Below, piece by piece: positions 1 through 10,172 of a stretch of DNA of 64,000 nucleotides. The stretch is from contig NW_005178809.1 of NCBI RefSeq assembly GCF_000350225.1, positions 669,932 to 733,931 of the forward strand, given 5' to 3'. This DNA comes from Chondrus crispus. Taxonomy: Eukaryota > Rhodophyta > Florideophyceae > Gigartinales > Gigartinaceae. Position numbers and translations under genes: made by a program. How positions within the stretch are numbered: position 1 is the stretch's first letter; each line of letters starts with the position of its first letter. A model generated the notes under the pieces. That model was not told where the DNA came from. It saw only the letters and a list, made by a program, of their open reading frames with translations, and ran no database searches.

Positions 1-502
1 CGGCGCGCGCAATCTCCTCCGGCAAGCGGTGGGCGAGGGCCGTCCTCCGCGTCAAGGTTTCCCGAACCGAACGGGTGGGGGCGCACGCTTCGCCCCCCGT
101 GGAGGCGGGTACCGTCGTAACGAAGTCGATCGTCGGGATCGACCCGCCTATCGCCAGGCGGACACAAGGTACCCCCGACAAGGAGAAAGAGGGAACCGAG
201 ACCGTTCTCGGTTACCCCAACAGGTACAAAATGCGATAATGTACCTGCAAGACTGGGTAGAGGATCCGTACCCTCTACCCACGGAGGGTCACGAAGGAGA
301 GCCGACTCGCTTCGTCCCCCATATCCTGCAACGACCGGACGCCGCAGGTCAAGGCCCGGAAGTACCGGAGTACTTCGCCAAGGCCGCCGAGCCGCAGTGG
401 GGGAATCGTGCCGACCCACGCGACCGGCTACCGGAAGAGGACCTGGCCGTCGATAGCCAGGAGGTTAGCTCCGATAGCACGGGTAGTTCGAAAAAAGGGT
501 AA
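1..502 (+). CDS. Ty3/gypsy gag, C-terminal part (cut by window edge)
   Basis: The frame is open from the first bases of the window and stops at TAA 500-502, so this is the C-terminal end of a longer Gag. The visible part is about 165 residues, rich in Arg and Gly with RGG-like clusters, followed by an acidic Glu/Asp/Ser tail. Such a basic RNA-binding tail is usual for Gag proteins of chromoviruses that lack a clear CCHC knuckle; no knuckle is visible here. It lies directly upstream of an intact gypsy pol, which lies in the -1 frame. An A6 run sits immediately before the stop. The assignment as gag rests mainly on position and composition. Confidence 0.7.
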   Translation, partial: GARNLLRQAVGEGRPPRQGFPNRTGGGARFAPRGGGYRRNEVDRRDRPAYRQADTRYPRQGERGNRDRSRLPQQVQNAIMYLQDWVEDPYPLPTEGHEGEPTRFVPHILQRPDAAGQGPEVPEYFAKAAEPQWGNRADPRDRLPEEDLAVDSQEVSSDSTGSSKKG

Positions 503-539
503 AGACGGTTACGTACACGCGGTCGCGTGAGCCGTCTTT
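487..539 (+). promoter_or_regulatory. Putative -1 ribosomal frameshift signal between gag and pol
   Basis: The pol frame has a stop at 484-486 and is then open from 487 through the pol body. The gag frame stops at 500-502. Only 487-502 therefore allows a -1 switch. That 16-base window contains six consecutive A residues (491-496), read as two Lys codons in gag. A stem follows: AAAGACGG (501-508) pairs with CCGTCTTT (532-539), with an inner ACGCG/CGCGT stem at 517-528. The heptamer is not a perfect X-XXY-YYZ. The arrangement of slippery run, spacer and stem is typical of retroelement frameshifting; function is inferred. Confidence 0.6.
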
Positions 540-3500
540 TCCCCACGAACTAGACCCGACCCCGCGTGCTCGCCAAGGACACGGGGGGTATTGTCCGATA
601 ATACATCCCCCGCTACCGGGGGCGAGCACGGGAGCTCCGGTAATGCCGACACAGGAGGGAGCGCACGTCGAGGCCTCCGAAGGCCCGACGTTAGGAGAAC
701 AAGACACCGGGACAGCCGACGTCCCGGTGAGGCGTAACGATGGCGACGGGGGCAACGACGACCGAAAAGATTCGGTCGACCCCCTGACTCCCGCGAGCCC
801 AAGGTCGCCGGAGAAAGGTCCGTGTCGTACGGACTCGAGTAATCCGAGGGGCGTCACTGATCCGCGGACGCCCCAAGGAAGGGGGAGAAGGAAACGCAAG
901 CGGGGCCAGCACCGAAATCGAGGGCCCCGGCGGAACGACGTCACCGATAAGGTCGCCCCGAAGGTTGTCGACGGCGTCATTTGCCTTATGACGTCGAAGA
1001 TCTACAACGTCCTCGGCTCGATAGCCACAGAGGGAAATGCATTTAAACCCCGCACGATCGCCGTTGATACGTGCTCGGGGTATAATCTGGTGAGGAAGGC
1101 CGACCTTCCCCCCGATTGGACCCGTTACGTCGTGCACGACGCACCTCTGCCACGATTGGCAGGCGCGAATAGCAACCCCCTCAAGCTTTCGGCCGTCGTC
1201 CGCCTGGCGGTGCGGTTGAGGAACACGGTGTTACGAATTCCGTTCGTAGTTGCGGACCAGCTCGCCGTGCCGGTCCTTCTCGGCACGGCCTTCATCGATA
1301 CGCACGTGCGATGTATCGACATCGAAGCTCAACGAATGGAGCTACGCCAAGGCGGTTCCGTCGCCATCGTCGACGGAAAGGGGGAGTCGACTACCCCTAC
1401 CAGGCGACACGGGCGACACACGGGTCGGCCAGACGTACGCGAGGAGGCCCCGCAAGCGATCCGAATCGCCCGCTGGGTTACCATCCCCGCGATGTCACAA
1501 GCCCGCGTGCGTGTGACAACCGCGGGGAGGGGCCTCGTGTTCCTGGAACCCAAGCCCTCACTCCAACACCGACATGGAGTGAGGCTGACGAATGGCGTCG
1601 CGGAGGTCCTACCGAATCAGACCTTCGACGTCATCGTCGCGAATTTCTCACGACGAGAAAGAAGGCTTCCGAAGCGCACCGTCGTGGGATACGCGAAGCG
1701 CAACCCCCTCGCGATCCTCACTCCCGAACGTAAGGTCGCCGAGGGGATCGCGCACGCGCTACACCTGACCGACGTGACCGATCAAGTCGGTGGGGTAGGG
1801 GTTGGCCGATCCAACTCCGACGATGAGACCACCGCCGGGGGCAGGGGGGTCGACCCGGTCGAACGGTCACCTTTGGGCCAACCGACGGCGAGGGGTACTG
1901 TACTCCCGCAGCAAAAGGATCCCGAAAATCCACCGATGGATTGGGAAAAAGAGATCGACCTGTCATACATCGATGATGACAAGCTCCGTGGCCACGTGAT
2001 CGAGATGCTCCGTAAGCACTCGAGTCTGTGGAGCGGTGCGCTTGGAACGATCCAAGCCACGGAGCACCGCATCCCCCTCGAACCGGGAAAGAAACCGATT
2101 CGTTCTATGCCCTATCGGAAGGGCCCGGCCATGCGCGAAATGGTTGCGAAGGAGGTCAACAAGATGTTGAACGCAGGGGTTATCGAACCCGCGAGCACCG
2201 AGTGGGCGTCCCCGGTGGTGCTCGTACCGAAGAAAGAAGGCTCTCTTCGGTTCTGCGTAGACTACCGGCGTCTCAACGCGAAGACCGCAGCGGATTCGTA
2301 TCCGCTGCCACGGATGGACGACTGCATCGACTCGTTAGGAGATGCAGCCGTCTTCACCACGTTGGACTGCAATTCCGGTTATTGGCAGATCCCGGTCGCT
2401 CCGGAAGACCGGGATAAGACCACGTTTACGACGCACATGGGCACGTTTCGCCACTTGCGCATGCCGTTTGGACTCAAAGGGGCACCGGCCACCTTCCAAC
2501 GTGCGCTCGACATAATACTCTCCGGAGTCCGCTGGCAAATATGCCTCGTCTATCTCGACGACGTGATCGTGTTCTCCCGTACGCACGGAGAACACGCGAG
2601 GCATCTCGATACCGTCTTGAGCTTACTGCGGAGTTCCGGTATCTCCCTTAAGCTCAATAAGTGCAGCTTCTTCCGACCGAAGGTGCACTACCTGGGGCAC
2701 GTCATCTCCCCAGGCAAATTGAGCGTGGCCGATACGGCGGCCGACGCTTTCAAGACGTTCACGTTCCCGAGGACGTTGACGCAAGTGCGCTCGTTCCTCG
2801 GGGCGTGTAACGTATACCGCCGATTCGTTAAGGGGTTCGCTAAGATTGCGCGTCCTCTGACCGACATGACGCGCAAGGATTCGGATCCCGATTTCTATAA
2901 CCCCACGGAGCTGCAACTTCAGGCGTTCGAGAACCTTAAGAAGTGCATGATCGCTCCGCCGATCCTCGCGTTGCCCCGGCACGGTCGTCCGTACATGATA
3001 GACACCGACGCGAGTGCCTACCAACTCGGCTGCACCTTACTTCAGGAGCACGAAGAGCCGAACGACTGGCGCCCCGTGGGATATTGGTCGTACTCACTGT
3101 CCGATAGTGAGCGCACCTACAGCGCTACCGAACGCGAGTGCTTCGCCGTAGTGTGGGCCGTCCGCACACTACGGCCGTACGTGGAAGGCACGAAGTTCAC
3201 CGTACGGACGGACCATGACGCCCTCCGATGGCTCATGTCCCTCACCGAGAGTTCCGGAAGACTCACCCGGTGGCGGCTACGTCTGGCTGAATACGATTTC
3301 ACCATTCAGTACCGCCCCGGACGCGTGCATCAGGTGCCCGATGCCCTGTCACGACTCGTGTCGCCGAAAGTCGCCGATGACCCTCGCCCCACCGTCGAGG
3401 TGGATGACGACATCCCCACTTTCGACGGGGGCACGACAGTTCGAGACGTATCGAACGAGCTCGCGGACCACGCTTGTACCGCGAGCTGTGATCATCAGGC

Positions 3501-5223
3501 CGTCCATGTCTTCGTAACGACACGGAATCAAGCCGAAGCCCGAACAAGGTCGCGCGCACGGACGCGCGACGAACCGCGAGGTGACGACGAAGCCCCCGCT
3601 CTCCAAGGACCCAATTCGTTTTGGGAGGAGAACGACGAGTTCGACGCCGCCGACATCCAGCGCGCCGAAGACCCCGAGGCTGGCGCGCTCGACTCCCCGG
3701 TCGCCCCACCGCAGGACGACCTTCCGGCCCCTCTTACGATAGAGGAGATAGCCGAGGAGCAACGCGTGGATGACTTCTGCCAAACCGTTTTGGCACGACA
3801 GTCAGAGTCCCGGGACTCCGCGTTCTTCGAGGACCACCAAGGGGTGCTCAAGCGGAGACACCCCTTCGACCCTGATATCGTACAGGTGGTGGTACCTCGG
3901 ACGCTCCGCGCCAGGCTCCTTCGCCTGTGCCACAACCCGGCCATCGCGGGGCACCCGGGCCAGAACCGTATGTACTACGCACTTCGACGCGAGTACTACT
4001 GGCCCCACCTGGCTGCAGACGTAGCAGCCACGGTGCGAGGGTGTCGAACCTGCGCGATGAACCGGGTGAAGCTGAGGAAACATCTCAACCGATTGAGATT
4101 GTTTCCAGCTACGAGGCCCCTCGAGAGCCTCGCGATCGACATCTTGGGGCCGCTCCCCAAGACGAAGACAGGAAAACGGTTCCTGCTCGTGATTACGGAC
4201 CGCTTCAGTAAGCTAACGCAAGTCGTTGCGCTCCGCACGATAACAGCGCACACGGTCGCAGTTGCGTTCTGCGACTCGTGGGTGTTCAAGTATGGCGTCC
4301 CTCGCACGTTGCTTTCGGACAACGGCCCTCAGTTTAATGCCAAGTTCTTCCACAGCACGTGCCGCGTTCTGGGGATAGCGAATTTGTACACTTCGGCGTA
4401 CCATCCCCAGACGAACGGGCAAGTCGAGCGATATAACCGAACAATCGCCTCGATGCTGCGGAACTACGTGGGTGAACACCAGGACGACTGGGATGTGTAC
4501 GTGGGGCCGCTTACGTATGCGTACAACTCCCACGTACATCGCACCACGCGCACCACGCCGTTTGAGCTCGTGCTCAGCAGGCCACCGCCGGAGTTCTCTC
4601 TCCGACGGGCGGACGGCGACGCGCCCCCTTCCGATAGGCGGAACCAACGTGCCGAGTTCCTCAAGACCTTGGATTCGACTATCCAGAAGGCCTACGGGAG
4701 CCTGCGTCGCACGCAGGCTCGCTACAAGCGCGACTTCGATAAGCGCATACGACGTATTAATTCCCGGCTCCGTCCCGGAGAATACGTATATCTCAACCCC
4801 CCCGATGGGGCTAAGACATCGAACAAGCTCGCCTCGCCCGCTGTCGGACCCTACCGCGTGCTCGCCAATGACCGCCGAACCATCACGATCGATCGTGATG
4901 GGGTCACCGAGCGAGTCTCCGCCGACCGCTGCGTGTACGCGCCGTCTCCGATAGACGCGCCACGAGCAAGTACGACGACCCCGGGAGACCTCGCAGATAA
5001 GGTCACCGCGGGGACGCAGTATGCCGTCGAACGGCTACTGAGACATCGAGTCATGGAAGATGGAACTACGGAGTTCCTCATCAAGTGGGCGGATTACGAC
5101 GCGCCCACTTGGACTGCGCGGACTCACGTCCCGGAGGAGTTGGTGTCTCGTTACGCCCAACGCCTCCGGAGACGTACCGGCAGAGACCTCACCCAAACCG
5201 TGAACGCGGACGTTCACGCTTAA
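487..5223 (+). CDS. Ty3/gypsy chromovirus pol polyprotein, intact
   Basis: This is the polyprotein of an LTR retrotransposon that copies its RNA and inserts the cDNA. The first Met is at 643, but the frame is open from 487, which suits expression by frameshift from gag. Numbering from that Met, the order is an aspartic protease (Asp-Thr-Cys-Ser-Gly, near residue 141), reverse transcriptase with YLDD near 637, and RNase H with DTDAS near 785. Integrase follows, with a HHCC zinc-binding region (about 1097-1140) and catalytic Asp near 1165, Asp near 1226 and Glu near 1262. A C-terminal chromodomain lies at about 1460-1505. Protease-RT-RH-integrase order plus the chromodomain defines a chromovirus. 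There are no internal stops, so the element may be young or active. The chromodomain probably directs insertion towards particular chromatin; that is family knowledge. Confidence 0.95.
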   Translation, partial: FEKRVKTVTYTRSREPSFPHELDPTPRARQGHGGYCPIIHPPLPGASTGAPVMPTQEGAHVEASEGPTLGEQDTGTADVPVRRNDGDGGNDDRKDSVDPLTPASPRSPEKGPCRTDSSNPRGVTDPRTPQGRGRRKRKRGQHRNRGPRRNDVTDKVAPKVVDGVICLMTSKIYNVLGSIATEGNAFKPRTIAVDTCSGYNLVRKADLPPDWTRYVVHDAPLPRLAGANSNPLKLSAVVRLAVRLRNTVLRIPFVVADQLAVPVLLGTAFIDTHVRCIDIEAQRMELRQGGSVAIVDGKGESTTPTRRHGRHTGRPDVREEAPQAIRIARWVTIPAMSQARVRVTTAGRGLVFLEPKPSLQHRHGVRLTNGVAEVLPNQTFDVIVANFSRRERRLPKRTVVGYAKRNPLAILTPERKVAEGIAHALHLTDVTDQVGGVGVGRSNSDDETTAGGRGVDPVERSPLGQPTARGTVLPQQKDPENPPMDWEKEIDLSYIDDDKLRGHVIEMLRKHSSLWSGALGTIQATEHRIPLEPGKKPIRSMPYRKGPAMREMVAKEVNKMLNAGVIEPASTEWASPVVLVPKKEGSLRFCVDYRRLNAKTAADSYPLPRMDDCIDSLGDAAVFTTLDCNSGYWQIPVAPEDRDKTTFTTHMGTFRHLRMPFGLKGAPATFQRALDIILSGVRWQICLVYLDDVIVFSRTHGEHARHLDTVLSLLRSSGISLKLNKCSFFRPKVHYLGHVISPGKLSVADTAADAFKTFTFPRTLTQVRSFLGACNVYRRFVKGFAKIARPLTDMTRKDSDPDFYNPTELQLQAFENLKKCMIAPPILALPRHGRPYMIDTDASAYQLGCTLLQEHEEPNDWRPVGYWSYSLSDSERTYSATERECFAVVWAVRTLRPYVEGTKFTVRTDHDALRWLMSLTESSGRLTRWRLRLAEYDFTIQYRPGRVHQVPDALSRLVSPKVADDPRPTVEVDDDIPTFDGGTTVRDVSNELADHACTASCDHQAVHVFVTTRNQAEARTRSRARTRDEPRGDDEAPALQGPNSFWEENDEFDAADIQRAEDPEAGALDSPVAPPQDDLPAPLTIEEIAEEQRVDDFCQTVLARQSESRDSAFFEDHQGVLKRRHPFDPDIVQVVVPRTLRARLLRLCHNPAIAGHPGQNRMYYALRREYYWPHLAADVAATVRGCRTCAMNRVKLRKHLNRLRLFPATRPLESLAIDILGPLPKTKTGKRFLLVITDRFSKLTQVVALRTITAHTVAVAFCDSWVFKYGVPRTLLSDNGPQFNAKFFHSTCRVLGIANLYTSAYHPQTNGQVERYNRTIASMLRNYVGEHQDDWDVYVGPLTYAYNSHVHRTTRTTPFELVLSRPPPEFSLRRADGDAPPSDRRNQRAEFLKTLDSTIQKAYGSLRRTQARYKRDFDKRIRRINSRLRPGEYVYLNPPDGAKTSNKLASPAVGPYRVLANDRRTITIDRDGVTERVSADRCVYAPSPIDAPRASTTTPGDLADKVTAGTQYAVERLLRHRVMEDGTTEFLIKWADYDAPTWTARTHVPEELVSRYAQRLRRRTGRDLTQTVNADVHA

Positions 5224-5232
5224 GGGGGGGCC
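5204..5232 (+). repeat. Polypurine-tract-like repeat at the pol stop (copy 1)
   Basis: The 29 bases spanning the pol stop, with the core CTTAAGGGGGGG, are nearly repeated at 9475-9504 just before the 3' LTR. The second copy is the expected polypurine tract for plus-strand priming. The first looks like a duplicated or ancestral tract. Confidence 0.6.
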
Positions 5233-8200
5233 CTCAACCGCTCCTTCGCGGATTAACCCCAGCCTGCACGAACAGACTAAAACGGGAAGCGAAGGAGGTC
5301 GGCGGACCCTATCGGAGGGTCACAGCCGAGGACGCGTTCAAGTCAAGTCGTCTTGACTTCTCGGACGTCAAGGACGCGAGACATAAGAACAGGACAGTAC
5401 GAACTGCCTGAAAAAATGTTGGGCCCTCGTAATGACCGACATTACGAGGACCGCGAAACCCGGTTCGGATCGGAAAAGTCGGACGACACCCCCGAACAGG
5501 ATTGCCGGACGACCCGTTAAGTCCAGCAACCACGGCGAGGAGGGGCGCCCGACGAACAAGGAGATCAACAGTGGGATCACGAGGGCCCTCGGTGGGAAGA
5601 GTAAGCGACCAAGAATGCCCATCGCTTTGGTCTCGGTATAACCGAGAAGGGGGAGGCTCACGTCGAGCTTTCAATCAGCATCCGCGTCGGAGAGCCCGGC
5701 AGAAGACCGGATCATGACCCTCCCGGTGTGGATCGTGCGCGAGAAAGCGCGCAAAACGCGTCGGCAGATGCGCAGACGAGCGAGGCTGCATTCCCCACAG
5801 CAGTCGCCAGGATAGTTAATGAAGGAGGGGTAAGCGAAAGCAACTCAGCCTGAGGGGCACCAGTATATGCGCACAGACGCGAGACACCCCAAAACCGCCG
5901 CCGACACATGCCCCATAATACGGAAAATTACGGGGGATGAGAACGTGGCACGTGAGCGAGTGCGCGCCATGCTCCAACACTGGTTGCGTCATCACCAAAT
6001 CACCCCGCCACCACCCCCAGAATATATCGAAAAAATTAACGGGGCAATTACACCTGCACGCGCATGGCGTATGGAGATACTGTACGCTGGGCGACAAGCA
6101 AGAGCAAACCAGGACGGCGCTGCCCGAGGGTACAACGAATGCCCGCGTGAGGGTACACACGTCACACGCCCCCCCGATCGTAAAGGGAGGCGGGCGTGTG
6201 ACGGAATCGTATGCCCGCATCGAGCGGATGCCTCGAAATCCCGACCCACGGCACGCCGCCCGAGCGGCATTCTCCCTCTATCCGCCTACGCGCGCGGCCA
6301 CGGACGAAGGGAAGGCGAACGTGAGCCACTTGCACGCTTACGCGCCCCCGCCGCCCAAGACGAAGGGCTCCGAAGGGCGCGATATCACGACAGCCTCCGC
6401 TACTGACCACTCCATTCGCGGCATCATGGGGACGCACTCCGAATGCGAAGCACACAACGCGATCGCGTATTTGAGAACGCAACACGCGGTCGCCACGCAC
6501 GCGAGCCAAACGCGACGCCTACCCCCCCTTTTTTTCCCCTTTCAACGGTACTAAATCTGACATCCTGTTCTGTGCGCGCCGCAGGGACCAAGAGAAGATC
6601 GTTCGCTACCGCCGACCATGGTCGCCGCGAGAAATTCTGCACACCGCGCGCCCGCGTACGAGACGACCAGGAGGGGCGGGAGCACCGCCCGAGCAAGCCC
6701 CCCCGGGAGACAAGTCGAAGATTGATGAAACGCACAACCCACAGCCCAAACGTCGAGGACGTCATAGGGGCTTCGACTGTCGAGGAGAAAGTCGCATTGC
6801 ACCATGCGTTGGATGCCTCGGGAGGCTCCACCAGCGGTATGCCGGCGGCATAAATTGAGATCTGTGGAAGCCCTCGTCGCAACAGCGTTCGGCGATCGAC
6901 CCAATTGCGTCATCGATACAAGAGCAAGGACTCCCGCGCACAAGTACCGCCCCCGTCAGCCGCGAAAAAACCGATGTGACCGTTCCCCCTCCGTAGCCAC
7001 TAGTCGCTGTACCCACAGGGCCACGCACTCAACCTCTACGAGAGCACAAAGCGCCCTGTAAGGACGCACGGAGAAGGGAGCATCAGGGAACTACTGCCGG
7101 CTCGAACGACGACGTTCGAGTCGCCCCGCTCGGGCACTGGAGGGAACGTCGGGAGTAATTATGATAGTAAGGAAGGAACGCAGGCAGAGATTCACGGCCT
7201 GCACAGCTGCCCCAGGGACGACCCCGCCCCGGCGCATGTCGCTCTCGGCACGCGAAGAATAGAACCGGGCCGGCGCCCCCACAGCGAAGGGAGCTCATTC
7301 GATGCCTCCCCGCGGTCGGGGCGTGACCACGATCTCAGCCCGGGCCATACCTTTGAAGGGACGAAGGGAGACGCATTCGACAATGCCGTGCCCCATGGAC
7401 CTCTCGGGATGTGGTGGCGCCAACGCCCATTCCCGGCTCGTGCCCTAGCCGAGAAGGGTGCACGAGCCGGTCGGCGACCCGGAACGCGAGCGTTCCCGGA
7501 GACATGGTACCGTAAGATGAATGTCTCACGGCCGGGGGAGGACGAGACGCATTTCGACAGAAGGGGACGAGCATGCACACCCCCGCCTCCACGCGCAAGA
7601 AGGGATGAGAGGTAGACAACGGGGACGCCTCTCCGTTCGCGACGCGCTGCAGGGAAGACTTGGCACCCCGGAGAACCGGCGGCGTCGCGTTCAAGAGCGT
7701 AACAGAAGAAGGGGGAAGGGGTCAACACGTGTACGCGTGTGCCCCTGGGATGAAGCGCAACACGCGAAATATACCGAGGCCGCACCGCAGCTTATGTTGA
7801 AAATTTCGCAAGAAAACATTTTCGCGGGAAACATTTTTGGGCAATTTTTTTGGGCAATTTAATCGAGAGCATAGGGCAGTCGCTGGAGCGTGCGCGGACA
7901 AAAACGCCTCCGTGTCCGTCCGTCCGCGTCACGTGCGGTAACTACAGTACGACGCGTGCGGCGCGCGTCTGTGAAACCATCATGTCTCTAAACTGCGCAA
8001 GTACGGTTTGGATTTTGTAACGAGATGCATCCGCCCGCGCTGCCCCACTGCGCGCTCGTGCCGCTGCGCTCCTACATCACGCGCGGCCCCTTTTCGAGCG
8101 TCCTCAGCTCGCTCTGCCTGCCGCCGACTACGCGTGGGCTATTCCATTACTTCCCGTCCCCCCCCCCGAAACTATTTTCGCGAAGCGCAACGAGCTGTTT

Positions 8201-9505
8201 GGCATCGACGCCGATACCTACCTCGCTGACCCATCAGACGGACCACGCAACCGAACACCGAGGAGGACATCCTCCTCGAGGACGTCATCAGATGCAGCGA
8301 CGCTCCGACGCACCCAACGTCGCACAATTGCGCGCCTTTGGCCCCTACACGACGCGCTGCCACACCACAAACGCGCAATTCCCCTGATCGACACCGTTGA
8401 CCGTCAACCGCCGGAGGGCGACTGCGTCGTCACCACAATCCCCTACGTCTCGCCCAATCTCCCGTCACCGTGCTGGCGGCGGCCCAGAGCCGATCCGCTG
8501 CCAACAAGAGAGAGGAGAGGTCACTGGAAAGGACAGTGATTGCCGCACGGGTGGTTTGGGGAAACGAAACGCCGACGAGACGAACGTTGTCGAAGACCGC
8601 GACGCGTGACGCAGCGTCGAACCCCCTTAGCAGCGGAACCCGTGACAAGACGGAGAAGGGCCAGAAAACTGAACCGTCGAGACCGTACATAATACTGTGC
8701 GAGGATTCGGGAATCGCGCCGACGGCAAAACGGCTATCGTGGAGAAGGGAGCTCCGTCCGACGCGTAACCCACCTGCGAAAACAAAACGAGCGGGTCGCC
8801 ATCGCCGCGGATGGGGGAAGAGTGTATGGCAATACGAGGATGCTGGGACTGTCATAAAATAACGCACGGACGAGGCGACGGGCATTGCGAGGAATGCGGT
8901 GGGAAAACGTGCGGTATCCGGGGCACCCCGACAATCGCGTACGAGTTCGGGACGAGTACATGGAACGGATCAGTGACGCCTTCTCGCAACGGAAAGCGGG
9001 ACGCACGACTGCACGGGCACGGCTGTCGGATCGGCAAGGCAGGGGGGAGTGAACAAAGAAGGACATAACTGGTCAGGCAACGGAGCCCCTTCTCACGCCA
9101 CCCTGGACGAAGATAGAAAGCGAGGATCAGAGGGGAAGGAGACGGAAGGAATACGAGAAGTCTTCACGGACTAGAGACAGGACGGAGGCGCGGACGGAAG
9201 CACCAAGACAGTCCCTCTCAATGTGGCTCGATGGCAACGAGAGGAGCTGGGGTGGACGTTGGCGAAGTGGATTGGCTACGGTGTCAAGGAAACAGGGGAA
9301 GCACGTCGGGAAGGAAAATCACCAGAGAAAGGGAGGAGAGATCAGCACGCGCGCGAAGGAGCACGGGGCGAGACGCCGAGAATACCCCCCAGAGAGCGGA
9401 GTCGTGGTAAGGAGCGGACGGGACCGTATGGAGGACGCGGTTAGACATGGCTCACGCTCTACAAGCACCCGTGGACGCGGACGTCCCCGCTTAAGGGGGG
9501 GGCCG
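5224..9505 (+). mobile_element. Long 3' internal region of the gypsy element, no convincing gene
   Basis: These 4.28 kb lie between pol and the 3' LTR and are GC-rich. Several open frames of 100-205 codons occur on both strands. None shows a recognisable domain, and their composition is Arg/Pro-rich, as expected of chance frames in GC-rich DNA. The same kind of region, of similar length, is present in the inverted copy at 28284-32755. Similarity is clear at both ends (for example 5235-5620 with 32400-32755, and 9455-9505 with 28284-28330). The region is therefore a family trait and not a late insertion. A decayed extra ORF near 8811-9068, with several Cys residues, is possible but not shown. 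Confidence 0.6.
9475..9504 (+). promoter_or_regulatory. Polypurine tract of the gypsy element
   Basis: The run AAGGGGGGGG ends four bases before the LTR start TGTAGTATAA. This is where plus-strand DNA synthesis would be primed. The inverted copy has the equivalent AAGGTGGGG followed by the same CCG and TGTAG. Confidence 0.7.
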
Positions 9506-10172
9506 TGTAGTATAACCCCCCCCTGGGGCTTTATTTTAGATTAGATCAACTCAGAATCGGATCGGTTACCGTAGGGCTCGATGCTCTACAGTACCACCAC
9601 GTGTAACCCCAAGTACAGGGGGGCACGTGTACACGTGTACGCGCAGAACGAAGAGCGCGCACACACGTGTACTGTCAGCCCCGATGGCTGACAGTATTAC
9701 AGTGTCGACCGACCGCTACAGTACGTCGCTACAGTACATCAGTACTGTACTATTATGATAGGTTATTATGTACATTAAATATGGAGCGGACCGGCGGCGG
9801 TGGAGGAGGGCAAGCACGGACTTGTCACCCACCGACCGTCAAGGTCCGACTTCCCGCTTTTTCTAAGGTAGCGCTCGCTAACTACCTTAGAGCGGCACCG
9901 AGCGCGGGTTGAGGACGCGCGCGGTACGCCCACGAGTCGGCTCCGCCTCCGCCCGTCGGTACTGGATCGTTACCCAGTACCGCGCCGGGGCGTCGAGGCG
10001 TCGAACCGCTCGCGCGTACCGGCGTCCTCCCCGTTCCCGCTCTACCACGCTACCCGGGCCCGCTGCCCGGTGCCGTTAGCAGGTGTCCCGCTTCACCCCC
10101 GTCTTCCCGTTGGGACGTGGTCTACGTCGAACTGTGCATAAACCCCTCTCCGTTGGGGGTGTTTATGCTACA
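9506..10172 (+). mobile_element. 3' LTR of the Ty3/gypsy element (667 bp)
   Basis: It begins TGTAGTATAA after the polypurine tract and ends TTTATGCTACA, giving short inverted termini with TG...CA. The sequence TATTAAATATGGAGCGG near 9773-9790 is shared with the second LTR and is a plausible promoter TATA region. The LTR also carries repeated TACTGTA/TACAGTA words and ACACGTGT palindromes. It is followed directly by copia reverse-transcriptase coding sequence, so the gypsy element is nested in copia. The other LTR and the left target-site copy lie outside the window. Confidence 0.88.

Noticed and set aside
5867-6554. Two overlapping open frames of 179 and 205 codons after gypsy pol
   Set aside because: They overlap in different frames, lack domains, and have the Arg/His/Pro composition of chance frames in GC-rich DNA. 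The inverted copy does not obviously keep them.
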